From the NCBI RefSeq assembly GCF_004362825.1, contig NZ_SNXZ01000001.1, positions 124,001 through 188,000 on the forward strand: a stretch of 64,000 nucleotides of DNA. Direction: 5' to 3'. This document shows positions 9,789-19,387 of the stretch, in pieces. Under the pieces are notes generated by a model. That model saw only the letters and a program-made list of their open reading frames with translations, did no database searches and was not told where the DNA came from. The position numbers were made by a program, and so were the translations under genes. Each line of letters begins with the position of its first letter. Position 1 is the first letter of the stretch. Source of the DNA: Labedaea rhizosphaerae (GTDB taxonomy: Bacteria; Actinomycetota; Actinomycetes; Mycobacteriales; Pseudonocardiaceae).

Positions 9789-10751
9789 TCAGGCCTTGGC
9801 TTCCTTGAGGTCGCGCCGCAGCTCGCGCGGCAGGGCGAACGCGATCTTCTCGTTCGCCGTCGTGACCTCCTGGACCTCGCCGTAGCCGCGCTCGGCCAGC
9901 CAGGCGATCAGGTCCATCACCAGCACCTCCGGCACGGACGCGCCACTGGTCACGCCGACGGTGTCGACGCCGTCCAGCCAGGCCTCGTCGACCTCGCGGG
10001 CGAAGTCGACCAGGTGCGCGTCGCGGGCGCCTGCCTGCAACGCCACCTCGACGAGGCGTTTCGAGTTGGACGAGTTCGTCGACCCGACCACGAGCACCAG
10101 GTCGCACTCCGGCGCCATCGCCTTGACGGCCACCTGGCGATTCTGGGTCGCGTAGCAGATGTCGTCGCTCGGCGGGTCCTGCAGCTCCGGGAACCGCTCG
10201 CGCAGCTGCCCGACGCGCTCCATCGTCTCGTCGACCGACAGCGTGGTCTGGGACAGCCAGATGACCTTGGACGGGTCGCGGACGGTCACCTTGTCCACGT
10301 CCTCGGGTCCGTCGACGAGCTGGATGTTGGCCGGCGCCTCGCCCGCGGTCCCCTCGACCTCCTCGTGGCCCTCGTGGCCGATCAGGAGGATGTCGTAGTC
10401 GTCCCGGGCAAACCGCTTCGCCTCGTTGTGCACCTTGGTCACCAGCGGGCAGGTCGCGTCGATGGTGCGCAGCCCACGCTCGGAGGCCTGCTCGTGCACG
10501 ATCGGCGACACGCCGTGGGCCGAGAACACCACAAGGGCGCCCTCGGGCACTTCGTCGGCCTCGTCGACGAAGATCGCACCGCGCTCGCGCAGCGTCTCGA
10601 CCACGTGCCGGTTGTGGACGATCTCCTTGCGCACGTACACCGGCGGACCGTAGGTCTCCAGCGCCTTCTCGACCGTCACCACGGCACGGTCGACGCCCGC
10701 GCAGTAGCCCCGTGGCTTGGCCAGCAGTACTCGCTTGGTCGTCGCGCTCAT
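9789..10751 (-). CDS. ispH: 4-hydroxy-3-methylbut-2-enyl diphosphate reductase
   Basis: Last enzyme of the MEP isoprenoid pathway, reducing HMBPP to IPP and DMAPP with a [4Fe-4S] cluster; 320 aa, normal length. Cluster cysteines are seen in RGYCAGV, ATCPLV and DDICYA. The substrate-binding SSNS motif ([11 protein letters not shown]) and the VFSAHGVSP histidine are intact. The ATG at 10751 was preferred over an upstream in-frame start because the protein begins [10 protein letters not shown], as in relatives, and a minus-strand TAGGCT box lies 7 nt before it. Confidence 0.96.
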   Translation of the reverse strand: MSATTKRVLLAKPRGYCAGVDRAVVTVEKALETYGPPVYVRKEIVHNRHVVETLRERGAIFVDEADEVPEGALVVFSAHGVSPIVHEQASERGLRTIDATCPLVTKVHNEAKRFARDDYDILLIGHEGHEEVEGTAGEAPANIQLVDGPEDVDKVTVRDPSKVIWLSQTTLSVDETMERVGQLRERFPELQDPPSDDICYATQNRQVAVKAMAPECDLVLVVGSTNSSNSKRLVEVALQAGARDAHLVDFAREVDEAWLDGVDTVGVTSGASVPEVLVMDLIAWLAERGYGEVQEVTTANEKIAFALPRELRRDLKEAKA

Positions 10752-10825
10752 GCCATCCAGCCTACGGGCGCCGTCCGGGCGCCATGGACGCCCCAACCGT
10801 GGCCCCGGTCACCACCTCGGCCCCC

Positions 10826-10831
10826 TAGGCT
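10826..10831 (+). promoter_or_regulatory. Putative -10 of a leaderless gene
   Basis: TAGGCT ends 6 nt before the ATG at 10838. The ispH promoter lies back to back with it on the other strand (AGCCTA at 10759-10764). Confidence 0.55.
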
Positions 10832-10837
10832 GTGGGC

Positions 10838-11449
10838 ATGAACCCACTGCCCTTGCCCTTGCGGGTCGCGGCGGGTCTCGCCGCCACCGCCGTGGAGCGC
10901 GCTCGCGAGCTGCCGACCAAGCTCGCCGGGCTGCCGGTGACGGTCGCGAGCCAGGCGTTGCAGCTGTCCATGCGCGTGCAGCAGCACGTCACCGAACTGG
11001 CGATCAAGGGCGACGAGACGCTGTCGGTGCTGCGGCCGGTCGAGCAGACGCCGGAATGGGCGACCTTCGACGAGGACAGCGACCAGGACGACCTGCCCGA
11101 GTCCTTCGGCAAGGCCAACGACAGCGCGTTCGACCGCGCCGGCGCCTTCGAAGGTTTCGGTGACGCGGACGACTCCGACCAGGACCAGGCCCTGGAAGTC
11201 GACCAGGGCGCCGAGGACGACCAGGGCGACCCCTGGAAGCAGGAAGAGCGGGCCATCGCCGAGGAGGTCCTGGCGCCACCCATCGAGGGCTACGACGACC
11301 TCTCCCTGCCCCAACTGCGTGCCCGGCTGCGCGCCTTCAGCCCGGAGCAGCTGTCGGACCTGCTCGCCTACGAGCGGGCCGGCGCGGCCCGGCCTGCCTT
11401 CATCGGCATGCTGACCCGCCGGATCGCGACGGTGCGCGACCAGACGTGA
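10838..11449 (+). CDS. Lipid droplet-associated-type conserved protein (Rv1109c-like)
   Basis: Conserved actinobacterial protein of 203 aa, annotated in many genomes as lipid droplet-associated. The N-terminal 60 residues are a hydrophobic/amphipathic segment ([20 protein letters not shown]...) without a cleavable signal. A very acidic centre (about 80-135, Asp/Glu/Gln-rich) follows. The C-terminal helix pair ([22 protein letters not shown], about 155-175) resembles a short helical domain that mediates contacts. It is the first gene before xseA, 8 nt upstream, as in mycobacteria. The biochemical role is not established from sequence. Confidence 0.7.
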   Translation: MNPLPLPLRVAAGLAATAVERARELPTKLAGLPVTVASQALQLSMRVQQHVTELAIKGDETLSVLRPVEQTPEWATFDEDSDQDDLPESFGKANDSAFDRAGAFEGFGDADDSDQDQALEVDQGAEDDQGDPWKQEERAIAEEVLAPPIEGYDDLSLPQLRARLRAFSPEQLSDLLAYERAGAARPAFIGMLTRRIATVRDQT

Positions 11450-11456
11450 GCCGCTT

Positions 11457-12743
11457 GTGAGCACCCCCGCGCCGTCGAGTCCGGGGCCTACGAGTCCGGG
11501 GCCTACGAGTCCCGAAGAGCCGTGGCCGGTGCGCACCGTGGCCCGCAAGATCGCCGACTGGATCGGCAAGCTCGGCACGGTGTGGGTGGAAGGCCAGGTC
11601 ACCCAGATCACCGCGCGGCAGGGCACCGGCACCGCGTTCCTGACGCTGCGCGACCCGGCGGCCGACGTGTCGATGACCGTCACCTGCCCGACGGCGATGG
11701 TGCGCGAACAGGAACCGCCGCTGACCGACGGCACCCGGATCGTCGTGCACGCGAAGCCGGCCTTCTTCTTCGGCCGCGGCCAGCTGAGCCTGCGTGCCGA
11801 CGAGATCCGCGCGGTCGGCATCGGGCAGTTGCTCGCCCGCATCGAAAGACTGCGCAAACTCCTTGCCGCGGAAGGGCTTTTCGCGCCCCAGCGCAAGCGC
11901 CGCCTGCCGTTCCTGCCGAACACGGTTGGCCTCATCACCGGACGGGCGTCCGCCGCCGAGCACGACGTGCTGGTCAACGCGACGGCGCGCTGGCCGGCCG
12001 TGCGGTTCCGGGTCGAGAACGTCGCGGTGCAGGGCGCGCTCGCGGTGCCGCAACTCGTGGACGCCCTCGGCGCACTCGACCGCGATCCGGCGGTCGACGT
12101 CATCGTGATCGCCCGCGGCGGCGGCAGCGTCGAGGACCTGCTGCCGTTCTCCGACGAGGCGCTGTGCCGCGCCGTGTCCGCCTGCCGCACGCCGGTGGTC
12201 AGCGCGATCGGCCACGAGACCGACTCGCCGCTGCTCGACCACGTGGCCGACCTGCGCTGCTCGACGCCGACCGACGCGGGCAAACGCGTGGTTCCGGACG
12301 TCGCCGAGGAGACCGCCCGGGTGCGGCAGATGCGCGATCGAGCCCGCCGGGCGTTGCACGGATGGGTGGACCGCGAACGCCGGTTGCTCGAGCAGCTGCG
12401 ATCGCGACCGGTTCTCGCCGATCCGCTCAGCCCGCTGGTAGCGCACGCGAATCAAGTCGACACCCTGCGTGAACGCGGGGTTTTCGCCGTCCGCAGGTTG
12501 CTCTCCGAACAACAATCGGCACTCGACGCGACCAAAGCCCGCTTGACGACCCTCGGGCCAGCCGCCACGCTAACTCGCGGATACGCGGTCGTTCAGCTCG
12601 TCGACGGCGACGGAACCGGAACGGTGTTGCGTTCGGTGCGGGAAGCACCGGCGGGCACGGTGCTCCGGATCCGGGTGGCCGACGGCGTGGTGCACGCGGT
12701 CGTGCGTGAAGAGACCGAGAGCAGTGGCGGAGGTAGCGGGTGA
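11457..12743 (+). CDS. xseA: Exodeoxyribonuclease VII large subunit
   Basis: Catalytic subunit of ExoVII, which degrades single-stranded DNA in both directions; 428 aa. GTG start. An N-terminal OB fold (about 25-125: [18 protein letters not shown]) precedes the nuclease domain with [29 protein letters not shown] and SAIGHETD. A helical region and a C-terminal beta domain (LTRGYAVV) follow. The first residues encode an SPGPT repeat from a short tandem duplication near 11477-11515. Its stop overlaps the next start (GTGA), so translation continues into an unknown gene and then xseB. Confidence 0.95.
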   Translation: MSTPAPSSPGPTSPGPTSPEEPWPVRTVARKIADWIGKLGTVWVEGQVTQITARQGTGTAFLTLRDPAADVSMTVTCPTAMVREQEPPLTDGTRIVVHAKPAFFFGRGQLSLRADEIRAVGIGQLLARIERLRKLLAAEGLFAPQRKRRLPFLPNTVGLITGRASAAEHDVLVNATARWPAVRFRVENVAVQGALAVPQLVDALGALDRDPAVDVIVIARGGGSVEDLLPFSDEALCRAVSACRTPVVSAIGHETDSPLLDHVADLRCSTPTDAGKRVVPDVAEETARVRQMRDRARRALHGWVDRERRLLEQLRSRPVLADPLSPLVAHANQVDTLRERGVFAVRRLLSEQQSALDATKARLTTLGPAATLTRGYAVVQLVDGDGTGTVLRSVREAPAGTVLRIRVADGVVHAVVREETESSGGGSG

Positions 12744-13171
12744 GCACATTGTCACGCGATCCCACGTTCCTGCCGTTGACCGTGTCCGCGGCGACCATGG
12801 CGATCAACAACGCGGCCCCGCAGCACCGCGCGGGCGCGACCATGGTCCGCCAGCGTGCGGCCGAGGTGGACCGGGCCGCCGCCGAGTGCTGGGCCGGCCT
12901 GCTGGCCGGCTGCGACACCATGACCGCCAAGGCGCTGCCCGGCCGGCTGCGCGCGTTGACCGAGGCCACCTCGCGCTACGCGGGCGCGGGCTGGTGGTTC
13001 TCCGACGGGTGCAAGCACCGCGAACGGGTCGACGCCGCCCGGACGCGGATCGAGGACGCGATCGACGAACGCGACGGCGCGGAGTTCGCCGAGGCGTTCA
13101 TCGGCTACGACCTCGCGGTGGCCACCGCGGTGGCGAAGGTGCACGCACGATCGGAGACCCCGGCCCGGTGA
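12740..13171 (+). CDS. Unknown protein translationally embedded between xseA and xseB
   Basis: Not recognised; 143 aa, GTG start. It overlaps the xseA stop and the xseB start by the same 4-nt GTGA arrangement, so the three genes form one coupled translation unit. The predicted protein is soluble and mostly helical, with an Ala-rich core. It has a WAGLLAGCD segment near 50 and a conserved-looking [17 protein letters not shown] block near 90, with cysteines near residues 49, 57 and 97. No nuclease or known fold is visible. ExoVII is a multi-small-subunit complex, so a partner or stoichiometry regulator is possible (inference). Confidence 0.75.
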   Translation: MSTLSRDPTFLPLTVSAATMAINNAAPQHRAGATMVRQRAAEVDRAAAECWAGLLAGCDTMTAKALPGRLRALTEATSRYAGAGWWFSDGCKHRERVDAARTRIEDAIDERDGAEFAEAFIGYDLAVATAVAKVHARSETPAR

Positions 13172-13395
13172 CGGATTCCCCACAGGACCTCGGCAAGCTC
13201 GACTACGAACACGCTCGCGACGAACTGGTGACCGTCGTCGGCAAGCTCGAAGCAGGCGGGTTGTCGCTCGAGGAGTCGCTCGCGCTCTGGGAGCGCGGCG
13301 AGGCGCTCGCGAAAATCTGCGACCGGCACCTCGCCGGCGCACGGGAACGCGTCGAGACCGCACTGGCGGCCGCCGAGTCCGCCGACGAGCGCTGA
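13168..13395 (+). CDS. xseB: Exodeoxyribonuclease VII small subunit
   Basis: Small helical subunit that binds the XseA helical region in several copies; 75 aa, usual size. Family motif is seen: [33 protein letters not shown]. The GTG at 13168 overlaps the preceding stop. It is the last gene of the operon and its stop is 1 nt from the stop of the convergent DUF4245 gene. Confidence 0.93.
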   Translation: MTDSPQDLGKLDYEHARDELVTVVGKLEAGGLSLEESLALWERGEALAKICDRHLAGARERVETALAAAESADER

Positions 13396-13396
13396 C

Positions 13397-14008
13397 TCAG
13401 CCGCGTCCGGTCGGCAGCACCGCGCCCGACAGGGCCGCGGCTGCGATCGTGCGTTTCTCCGCCGCGGTTCCCGCGCCCGAGATCACGAAGACGACCTTCC
13501 CCTGCTTGGCGATCCAGGTCTGCTCGCCCGGCTGCCCCGGGTAGACCGTCCACGTCAGTCCGGCCGCCTGTTGCGTGCCGGTCTCGTTCGGCGGCGCGTC
13601 GGAGTCGAGGCCCGGCTCGCTGACCACCAGAACCGGAATGGGTGCGTTCGACTGGCTCAGCCGCAAGTAGTGCCCGGCGTTGGTGATCATGCCCACGCGC
13701 ACCGCGACTGTCGCGGTCGAGCCGGTGCCGACCGGCGACACGGTCGCCGCGTTGGCCCGCCACCCCTGGGGCAGCGCGACCGCGCGCACCGGGAAGTCGA
13801 CCCGCGTCGCCGCCGAACGCAGCTCGGCGGCCGCGTCGACGCTGGGCAGTGAGCCCTCGTCGACCGACGGACCGCCCGGGCTGAACGAACAACCGCGCAT
13901 GAACCCGACGATCACCCCGATGACCACCAGCAGGGCGGCGAGCGACAGCACCATGTCGCGCAGGCCCTGCCCCGCCCGTCCTGACGGCTTGGTTGATGGC
14001 TCGGTCAC
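13397..14008 (-). CDS. DUF4245 membrane-anchored protein (Rv1100-like)
   Basis: Conserved actinobacterial protein of unknown function, 203 aa. GTG start chosen at 14008: a longer reading exists, but it would begin inside glpX and lacks a ribosome site. A short cytoplasmic N terminus is followed by a single membrane helix at about 18-37 ([19 protein letters not shown]). The extracytoplasmic DUF4245 domain covers about 55-203 ([31 protein letters not shown]). It is divergent from glpX, as with Rv1100/glpX in mycobacteria. Confidence 0.85.
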   Translation of the reverse strand: MTEPSTKPSGRAGQGLRDMVLSLAALLVVIGVIVGFMRGCSFSPGGPSVDEGSLPSVDAAAELRSAATRVDFPVRAVALPQGWRANAATVSPVGTGSTATVAVRVGMITNAGHYLRLSQSNAPIPVLVVSEPGLDSDAPPNETGTQQAAGLTWTVYPGQPGEQTWIAKQGKVVFVISGAGTAAEKRTIAAAALSGAVLPTGRG

Positions 14009-14088
14009 TTCCCCATCGTTCCAAATCGGTTCGAGCGCCCAGGATCTGGGAGGATCTGACCCGGCAAGCGGGCAAAACAGGAGGCGCG

Positions 14089-15129
14089 ATGACGAGCAGG
14101 CGCGAAGCACCGGACCGCAACCTCGCGCTGGAGTTGGTGCGGGTCACCGAAGCGGCCGCGATGGCGGCGGGCCGGTGGGTCGGGCGCGGCGAGAAGAACC
14201 GCGGCGACGGCGCCGCGGTCGACGCCATGCGCAAGATGATCGGCAGTGTCTCGATGGACGGCGTCGTGGTGATCGGGGAGGGCGAGAAGGACGAGGCCCC
14301 GATGCTCTACAACGGCGAAGAGGTCGGCAACGGCGACGGGCCGGCCTGCGACGTGGCGGTCGACCCGATCGACGGCACGACCCTGATGGCCAAGGGGATG
14401 CACAACGCGATCGCGGTGCTCGCGGTCGCCGAGCGCGGTGCGATGTTCGATCCGTCTGCCGTGTTCTACATGGAGAAGATCGCGGTGGGCCCCGAGGCCG
14501 CGGACGTGGTCGACCTGACCGCGCCCGTCGGCGAGAACATCCGCCGGGTGGCCAAGTCCAAGAACAGCGACGTCTCCGACGTGACCGTCTGCATCCTCGA
14601 CCGCCCGCGGCACGAGAACCTGGTCCGCGACGTCCGCGCGGCCGGCGCCCGGATCATGTTCATCTCCGACGGCGACGTGGCGGGGGCGATCTCCGCCGCC
14701 CGCCCGGACACCGGCATCGACCTGCTCATCGGCATCGGCGGCACGCCAGAGGGCATCATCGCGGCCTGCGCGCTCAAGTGCATGGGGGGCGCGATCCAGG
14801 GCAGGCTCTGGCCCAAGGACGACGAGGAGCGGCAGAAGGCCATCGACGCCGGGCACGACCTCGACCGCGTGCTGAGCACGGACGACCTGGTCAGCGGCGA
14901 CAACGTGTTCTTCTCGGCGACCGGCGTGACCGACGGCGATCTGCTGCGTGGCGTGCGCTACCGAGCGGGCGGGTGCACCACCCAGTCGATCGTGATGCGG
15001 TCCAAGTCCGGCACCGTGCGCATGATCGAAGGCTTCCACCGCCTGACCAAGTTGCGTGAGTACGCCTCGGTGGACTTCGACAGCGACCGGTCCGGCTCCG
15101 AAGAGGAACCACCGCCGCCGTTGCCGTAA
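14089..15129 (+). CDS. glpX: Fructose-1,6-bisphosphatase class II
   Basis: Gluconeogenic phosphatase, fructose 1,6-bisphosphate to fructose 6-phosphate; 346 aa, normal length. The ATG at 14089 follows AGGAGG with good spacing. Metal- and substrate-binding motifs are present: [48 protein letters not shown]. The C-terminal 20 residues are acidic/Pro-rich. It is followed by fumC two genes on, as in mycobacteria, placing central carbon genes together. Confidence 0.96.
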   Translation: MTSRREAPDRNLALELVRVTEAAAMAAGRWVGRGEKNRGDGAAVDAMRKMIGSVSMDGVVVIGEGEKDEAPMLYNGEEVGNGDGPACDVAVDPIDGTTLMAKGMHNAIAVLAVAERGAMFDPSAVFYMEKIAVGPEAADVVDLTAPVGENIRRVAKSKNSDVSDVTVCILDRPRHENLVRDVRAAGARIMFISDGDVAGAISAARPDTGIDLLIGIGGTPEGIIAACALKCMGGAIQGRLWPKDDEERQKAIDAGHDLDRVLSTDDLVSGDNVFFSATGVTDGDLLRGVRYRAGGCTTQSIVMRSKSGTVRMIEGFHRLTKLREYASVDFDSDRSGSEEEPPPPLP

Positions 15130-15202
15130 CCCGACAGGTGGATCACAAACGTGTGAAGCCAGCAACCCCCGTAACCCACCAAGCGTCTTTCTTGATCGAG
15201 AG

Positions 15203-15256
15203 CACCGTCCGGGTGACGGTGCCGTGATTCGTCCGAGTCCGGCCGTGCGGCCGGCG
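15203..15256 (+). promoter_or_regulatory. Two stem-loops in the L,D-transpeptidase leader
   Basis: GCACCGT/ACGGTGC (about 15203-15223) and CCGGCC/GGCCGG (about 15240-15256) lie between glpX and the L,D-transpeptidase start. The first may end the glpX message; the second sits about 20 nt before the start codon and could modulate translation. Neither has a T-run. Confidence 0.3.
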
Positions 15257-15275
15257 GGAACCATCAGGAGCGGCG

Positions 15276-15920
15276 ATGCGGGGCAAGTGGGGGCTGGGCG
15301 GTTCGGCCGCGGCGGTTCTGATGGCAGTGGTCCTGTCGGCCTGTGGGACCGGGGACGCGGCCCCACAGGCCGGGCCGACGACCACGGCCACGACCACCAC
15401 CACGAGCGACACGACGACCACGCCTACCACCACGACGACGACCGCGGCGCCGACCACCACGACCACGACCAAGAAGCCGACGACCACGAGGAAGACGACC
15501 ACCACGCGTCCGACGACGACCCACCGCCGGACGACGACCACGCACAGCCCGACGCCGCAGCGGATCACCGGCGTGCCGTGCTCGGCGGCCGCTTCCGCGT
15601 GCGTCGACCTCTCGGCCAACCGAGCGTGGCTGCTCGGCAACGGCCACGTGATCCTCGGCCCGGTGTCGATCACGTCGGGCCGGGCCGGCTACCGGACGCC
15701 GACCGGCACGTTCCACGTGCAGTGGAAGGACATCGACCACCTGAGCAAGGAGTTCGACAACGCGCCGATGCCGTACTCGGTGTTCTTCAACAGCGGCATC
15801 GCGTTCCACACCGGAAGCCTCGCCGCCGAGTCGCACGGCTGCATCCACCTGTCGAACTCGTCGGCCAAGACGTTCTACTACAACCTGAGCGTCGGCGACG
15901 TGGTCCAGGTCGTGCCCTGA
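15276..15920 (+). CDS. Lipoprotein L,D-transpeptidase (YkuD) with Thr-rich stalk
   Basis: Peptidoglycan cross-linking or anchoring enzyme, 214 aa. The signal peptide ends in a lipobox, LSAC, with Cys23 as the lipidated residue. Residues about 35-92 are almost only Thr with a few Pro, Lys and Arg, a probable O-glycosylated stalk spanning the wall. The YkuD domain fills the rest. His178 in HTGS and Cys189 in SHGC are the catalytic motif residues. The domain is short and lacks the Ig-like modules of mycobacterial Ldt. Its stop abuts the stop of the convergent reductase. Confidence 0.9.
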   Translation: MRGKWGLGGSAAAVLMAVVLSACGTGDAAPQAGPTTTATTTTTSDTTTTPTTTTTTAAPTTTTTTKKPTTTRKTTTTRPTTTHRRTTTTHSPTPQRITGVPCSAAASACVDLSANRAWLLGNGHVILGPVSITSGRAGYRTPTGTFHVQWKDIDHLSKEFDNAPMPYSVFFNSGIAFHTGSLAAESHGCIHLSNSSAKTFYYNLSVGDVVQVVP

Positions 15921-16910
15921 TCACCCGTTGTTGCTGGAGTGGCCCGGGAACAGGTGGGCCTCGGGGTTGAGCGCGACCGCGATGTTGTTCACCGCGGTCG
16001 CGGCCTCACCGAAACCGGTCGCGATCAGCTTGACCTTGCCCGGGTAGGCGGCCACGTCACCGGCCGCGTAGATCCGGTCCCGCGCGGTGCGCATGGTGCT
16101 GTCGACGGCCACGGCACGGTGGTCGATCTCCAGTCCCCAGGACTCGATCGGCCCGAGGTCGGCGGTGAACCCGAGCGCGGCGACGACGGCCTGCGCGGGC
16201 AGCACCAGCTCCTCGTCGGCACCGCCGACCTTGATGGTCACCTCCTGCAGTCCGCTCCCGCCGTCGCGCAACTCGGTGACCTCGGCGTCGGTGATGATCC
16301 GCACGCCGAGCTCCTGGACCTGGCGGACGGTTGCGGGCATCGCGCGGAACTTGGCCCGGCGGTGCACGAGCGTGACGCTGTTGGCGACCGGGTGCAGCGC
16401 CAGCGCCCAGTCGAACGCCGAGTCACCGCCGCCGACGATGATCACGTCCTGATCGCGGTGCGCCTCCAGCGAGGGCACGAAGTGCACCATGCCGCGACCG
16501 AGCCAGCCGTCACCCGCGGGCAGCGGTCGCGGCGTGAACTCGCCGATGCCCGCCGTGATCAGCACGGAGCCGGCCTTCACGGTGATCCCGCCGTCCAGGG
16601 TCACGGCGAACTTGCCGTCCACTTCGGACAGCTCATGCGCGCGGCGGCCCAGCAGGTAGGTCGGTTTCCACTGGCTCGCCTGCTCGACGAGCGCGTCGAC
16701 GAGGTCGCGTCCGCGGATCGCCGGGAACCCGGCCACGTCGAAGATCATCTTTTCCGGGTACATCGCGGTGACCTGGCCGCCCGGCTCGGGCAGTGAGTCC
16801 ACCACCGCTACCGACAGTTCGCGGAACCCCGCGTAGTAGGCGGCGAACAGGCCCGTCGGCCCGGCACCGATGATCAGCAGATCCACGTCGGACGGCGCTT
16901 CGGCGGTCAT
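15921..16910 (-). CDS. Type 2 ferredoxin/flavodoxin-NADP+ reductase
   Basis: FAD- and NAD(P)-binding oxidoreductase of the thioredoxin-reductase-like FNR group, 329 aa. The FAD site is IIGAGPTGLFAAYYAG near residue 12-27; the pyridine nucleotide site is VGGGDSAFDWA; the C-terminal FAD motif is IYAAGDVAAYPGKVKLIATGFGEAA. The CxxC of thioredoxin reductase is absent, which points to the FNR role. It is divergent from fumC with a 63-bp gap. Electron partner unknown. Confidence 0.88.
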   Translation of the reverse strand: MTAEAPSDVDLLIIGAGPTGLFAAYYAGFRELSVAVVDSLPEPGGQVTAMYPEKMIFDVAGFPAIRGRDLVDALVEQASQWKPTYLLGRRAHELSEVDGKFAVTLDGGITVKAGSVLITAGIGEFTPRPLPAGDGWLGRGMVHFVPSLEAHRDQDVIIVGGGDSAFDWALALHPVANSVTLVHRRAKFRAMPATVRQVQELGVRIITDAEVTELRDGGSGLQEVTIKVGGADEELVLPAQAVVAALGFTADLGPIESWGLEIDHRAVAVDSTMRTARDRIYAAGDVAAYPGKVKLIATGFGEAATAVNNIAVALNPEAHLFPGHSSNNG

Positions 16911-16973
16911 GGCACAAGCCTATGTGGCAAAGCTGACCATGCCCAGCGCTGATGATCGGACGACACTGGGGTC

Positions 16974-18386
16974 ATGGCCGACAATGCGGGCACGAGGCCC
17001 GGTTTTCGCATCGAGCACGACACCATGGGCGAGGTCGAGGTCCCCGCCGACGCGTTGTGGCGGGCGCAGACCCAGCGCGCCGTGCAGAACTTCCCGATCT
17101 CGGGCCGCGGCCTCGAGCGCTCGCAGATCCGTGCGCTCGGCCTGCTCAAGGCGGCCGCGGCGCGGGTGAACAAGCAGCTCGGCGTGCTGGACGCCGACGT
17201 GGCCGACGCGATCGACAAGGCCGCACAGGAAGTGGCCGACGGCGCGCACGACGACCAGTTCCCCATCGACGTCTTCCAGACCGGTTCGGGCACGTCGTCG
17301 AACATGAACGCCAACGAGGTCATCGCGACGCTGGCAACCCGGTCGCTGGGCCGCGACGTGCACCCGAACGACCACGTCAACGCGTCGCAGTCGTCCAACG
17401 ACACCTTCCCGACGACCATCCACATCGCCGCGACCGAGGCCGTCGTGACCGAGGTGGTCCCCGCTCTGGAGCACCTCGCCGCGACCCTCGAGCGACGCGC
17501 CGACGACTGGGCCGAGGTGGTCAAGTCCGGCCGCACCCACCTCATGGACGCGGTCCCGGTGACCCTCGGCCAGGAAGCGGGCGCGTGGGCCGCGCAGGTC
17601 CGCTACGGCATCGAGCGTCTGACCGCGACCCTCCCCCGGCTCGGCGAACTGCCCATCGGTGGAACCGCCGTGGGCAGCGGCCTCAACGCGCCGGAGGGCT
17701 TCGGCGCCGCGATCGCGGGGGAACTGGCCGAGCTGACCGGTCTGCCGCTCGTGGAGGCGCGCAACCACTTCGAGGCGCAGGCGAGCCAGGACGGCGTGGT
17801 CGAGGCGTCCGGCCAACTGCGCACCGTCGCGGTGTCGCTGTTCAAGATCGCCAACGACCTGCGCTGGCTCGGCTCCGGCCCCCGCACGGGGCTGGGCGAA
17901 CTGGCCCTGCCGGACCTGCAGCCGGGCTCGTCGATCATGCCGGGCAAGGTCAACCCGGTCATCTCCGAGGCGACGATGATGGTCGTGGCCCAGGTGATCG
18001 GCAACGACGCCGCGGTCGCCTTCGCCGGGACGCAAGGCAACTTCGAGCTGAACGTGATGTTGCCCGTGATCGCCCGCAACGTCCTCGAGTCGGCGCGACT
18101 GCTGGCCGCCGTGGCCCGCCTCCTGGCCGACAAGGTCGTCGACGGCGCGGAGGCGAACGTCGAGCGCGCACGCGAGCTCGCGGAGTCGTCACCGTCGATC
18201 GTGACGCCCCTGAACCGCTACCTCGGCTACGAAGAAGCAGCGTCGATCGCCAAGCAGTCGCTGAAGGAGCGCAAGACGATCCGCGAGGTCGTGCTGGAAC
18301 GCGGCCACGTGGACAACGGCAAACTCACCACCGAGCAACTGGACGAGGCCCTGGACGTCCTGCGCATGGCCCGCGGCGGCCGCTGA
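16974..18386 (+). CDS. fumC: Fumarate hydratase class II
   Basis: TCA-cycle enzyme converting fumarate to malate, oxygen-stable class II tetramer; 470 aa. The superfamily signature [11 protein letters not shown] is intact, as are [12 protein letters not shown] and [15 protein letters not shown] start preceded by a short GGTC spacer, with no clear ribosome site. Same placement relative to glpX as in mycobacteria. Confidence 0.96.
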   Translation: MADNAGTRPGFRIEHDTMGEVEVPADALWRAQTQRAVQNFPISGRGLERSQIRALGLLKAAAARVNKQLGVLDADVADAIDKAAQEVADGAHDDQFPIDVFQTGSGTSSNMNANEVIATLATRSLGRDVHPNDHVNASQSSNDTFPTTIHIAATEAVVTEVVPALEHLAATLERRADDWAEVVKSGRTHLMDAVPVTLGQEAGAWAAQVRYGIERLTATLPRLGELPIGGTAVGSGLNAPEGFGAAIAGELAELTGLPLVEARNHFEAQASQDGVVEASGQLRTVAVSLFKIANDLRWLGSGPRTGLGELALPDLQPGSSIMPGKVNPVISEATMMVVAQVIGNDAAVAFAGTQGNFELNVMLPVIARNVLESARLLAAVARLLADKVVDGAEANVERARELAESSPSIVTPLNRYLGYEEAASIAKQSLKERKTIREVVLERGHVDNGKLTTEQLDEALDVLRMARGGR

Positions 18387-18411
18387 GCCACAACGAGCGC
18401 GGCGACGGAAG

Positions 18412-19341
18412 TCAGGACGGGGCCCGGCGGCGTGCGACACCGATGGCGCAGCCCGCGCCCACGGCCACGGCACCGACCACGTCGACGACATCAAGTGGTT
18501 GTGCGCCAAGGGCTACCGACGCGATCAGGCCGGCCACCGGCATCAGTCCGATGAGGACGCCGGCGCGGTCGGCGCCCAACACGGACACGCAGTGGTACCA
18601 GAGTCCGAAGGCCACGGCGGTGACCAGGACGCCGAGCACGATGAGGGCCGTGGTCTCGCGTGCGTCGGGCAGGCGCCAGGCGGCGGCGCCGTCGACGATC
18701 GTGCCCGCGGCGGCGCCACCCACCGCCGCGATCAGGCAGGTCCAGGTCGCGACGGCGAGGGCGCCGAGGCGGGCTATGACGCCGACGGCCAGCAGCGTGA
18801 ACGACGCCTCGCCGAGCATGGTCAGGACCGACAGCACCAGACCCGGCCCGTGCCACGAGCCGCCACCGGAGAGCAGGGCGACACCGGCCAGCACGGCGAG
18901 CGCGCCGAGCAACGCCCCCGGTGCCGGCCGGCGCCGCGCGGCCAACGGCGCCACGATCGCCAGCAGCAGTGGCGTGGCCCCGAGGACCGCCGCGACGAAC
19001 CCCGGCTCCGCCCACCGCTGCGCGGCGATCATGAACGCGTTGAACCCCAGCATCCCGGTCGCCGCGAGCCCGACCAGCGCGGGCAGGTCACGCAGCGCGG
19101 GCATCGGGACCGGCCTGCGGCGCAGTGCCGCCCAACCGAGCAGCAGCAACCCACCGAGCAGGTAGCGCAAGGCCTGCCCGGTGAGCACCGGGTAGCCGGC
19201 GAGCATGCCCGTGACCGGCACCGAGCCACCGACGATCAGTGCCGCCAGGGCTCCGGCGGACGCGCTGAGCCCGCTCGCCCGGGCTGTGAACGGGCGAGTG
19301 GCTCGGGCGGCGCCGCCGGAGGGTGCCGTGGTCGTCGACAT
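18412..19341 (-). CDS. EamA/DMT-family exporter
   Basis: Inner-membrane drug/metabolite transporter of 309 aa with about ten membrane helices in two EamA repeats. The ATG at 19341 (MSTTTAPSG...) was chosen over a longer reading that would run through the divergent regulator. The substrate is unknown, but many such proteins export amino acids or related metabolites. It lies 46 bp from a divergent MocR regulator, which likely controls it. Confidence 0.85.
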   Translation of the reverse strand: MSTTTAPSGGAARATRPFTARASGLSASAGALAALIVGGSVPVTGMLAGYPVLTGQALRYLLGGLLLLGWAALRRRPVPMPALRDLPALVGLAATGMLGFNAFMIAAQRWAEPGFVAAVLGATPLLLAIVAPLAARRRPAPGALLGALAVLAGVALLSGGGSWHGPGLVLSVLTMLGEASFTLLAVGVIARLGALAVATWTCLIAAVGGAAAGTIVDGAAAWRLPDARETTALIVLGVLVTAVAFGLWYHCVSVLGADRAGVLIGLMPVAGLIASVALGAQPLDVVDVVGAVAVGAGCAIGVARRRAPS

Positions 19342-19373
19342 GGCATCAGCCTGACTCGGAAGTGGCGCATGCG

Positions 19374-19379
19374 TAAGCT
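19374..19379 (+). promoter_or_regulatory. Putative -10 of the mocR-type gene
   Basis: TAAGCT ends 8 nt before the GTG at 19388. The 46-bp gap to the divergent EamA gene must hold both promoters and any operator. Confidence 0.45.
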
Positions 19380-19387
19380 CCACTTTC

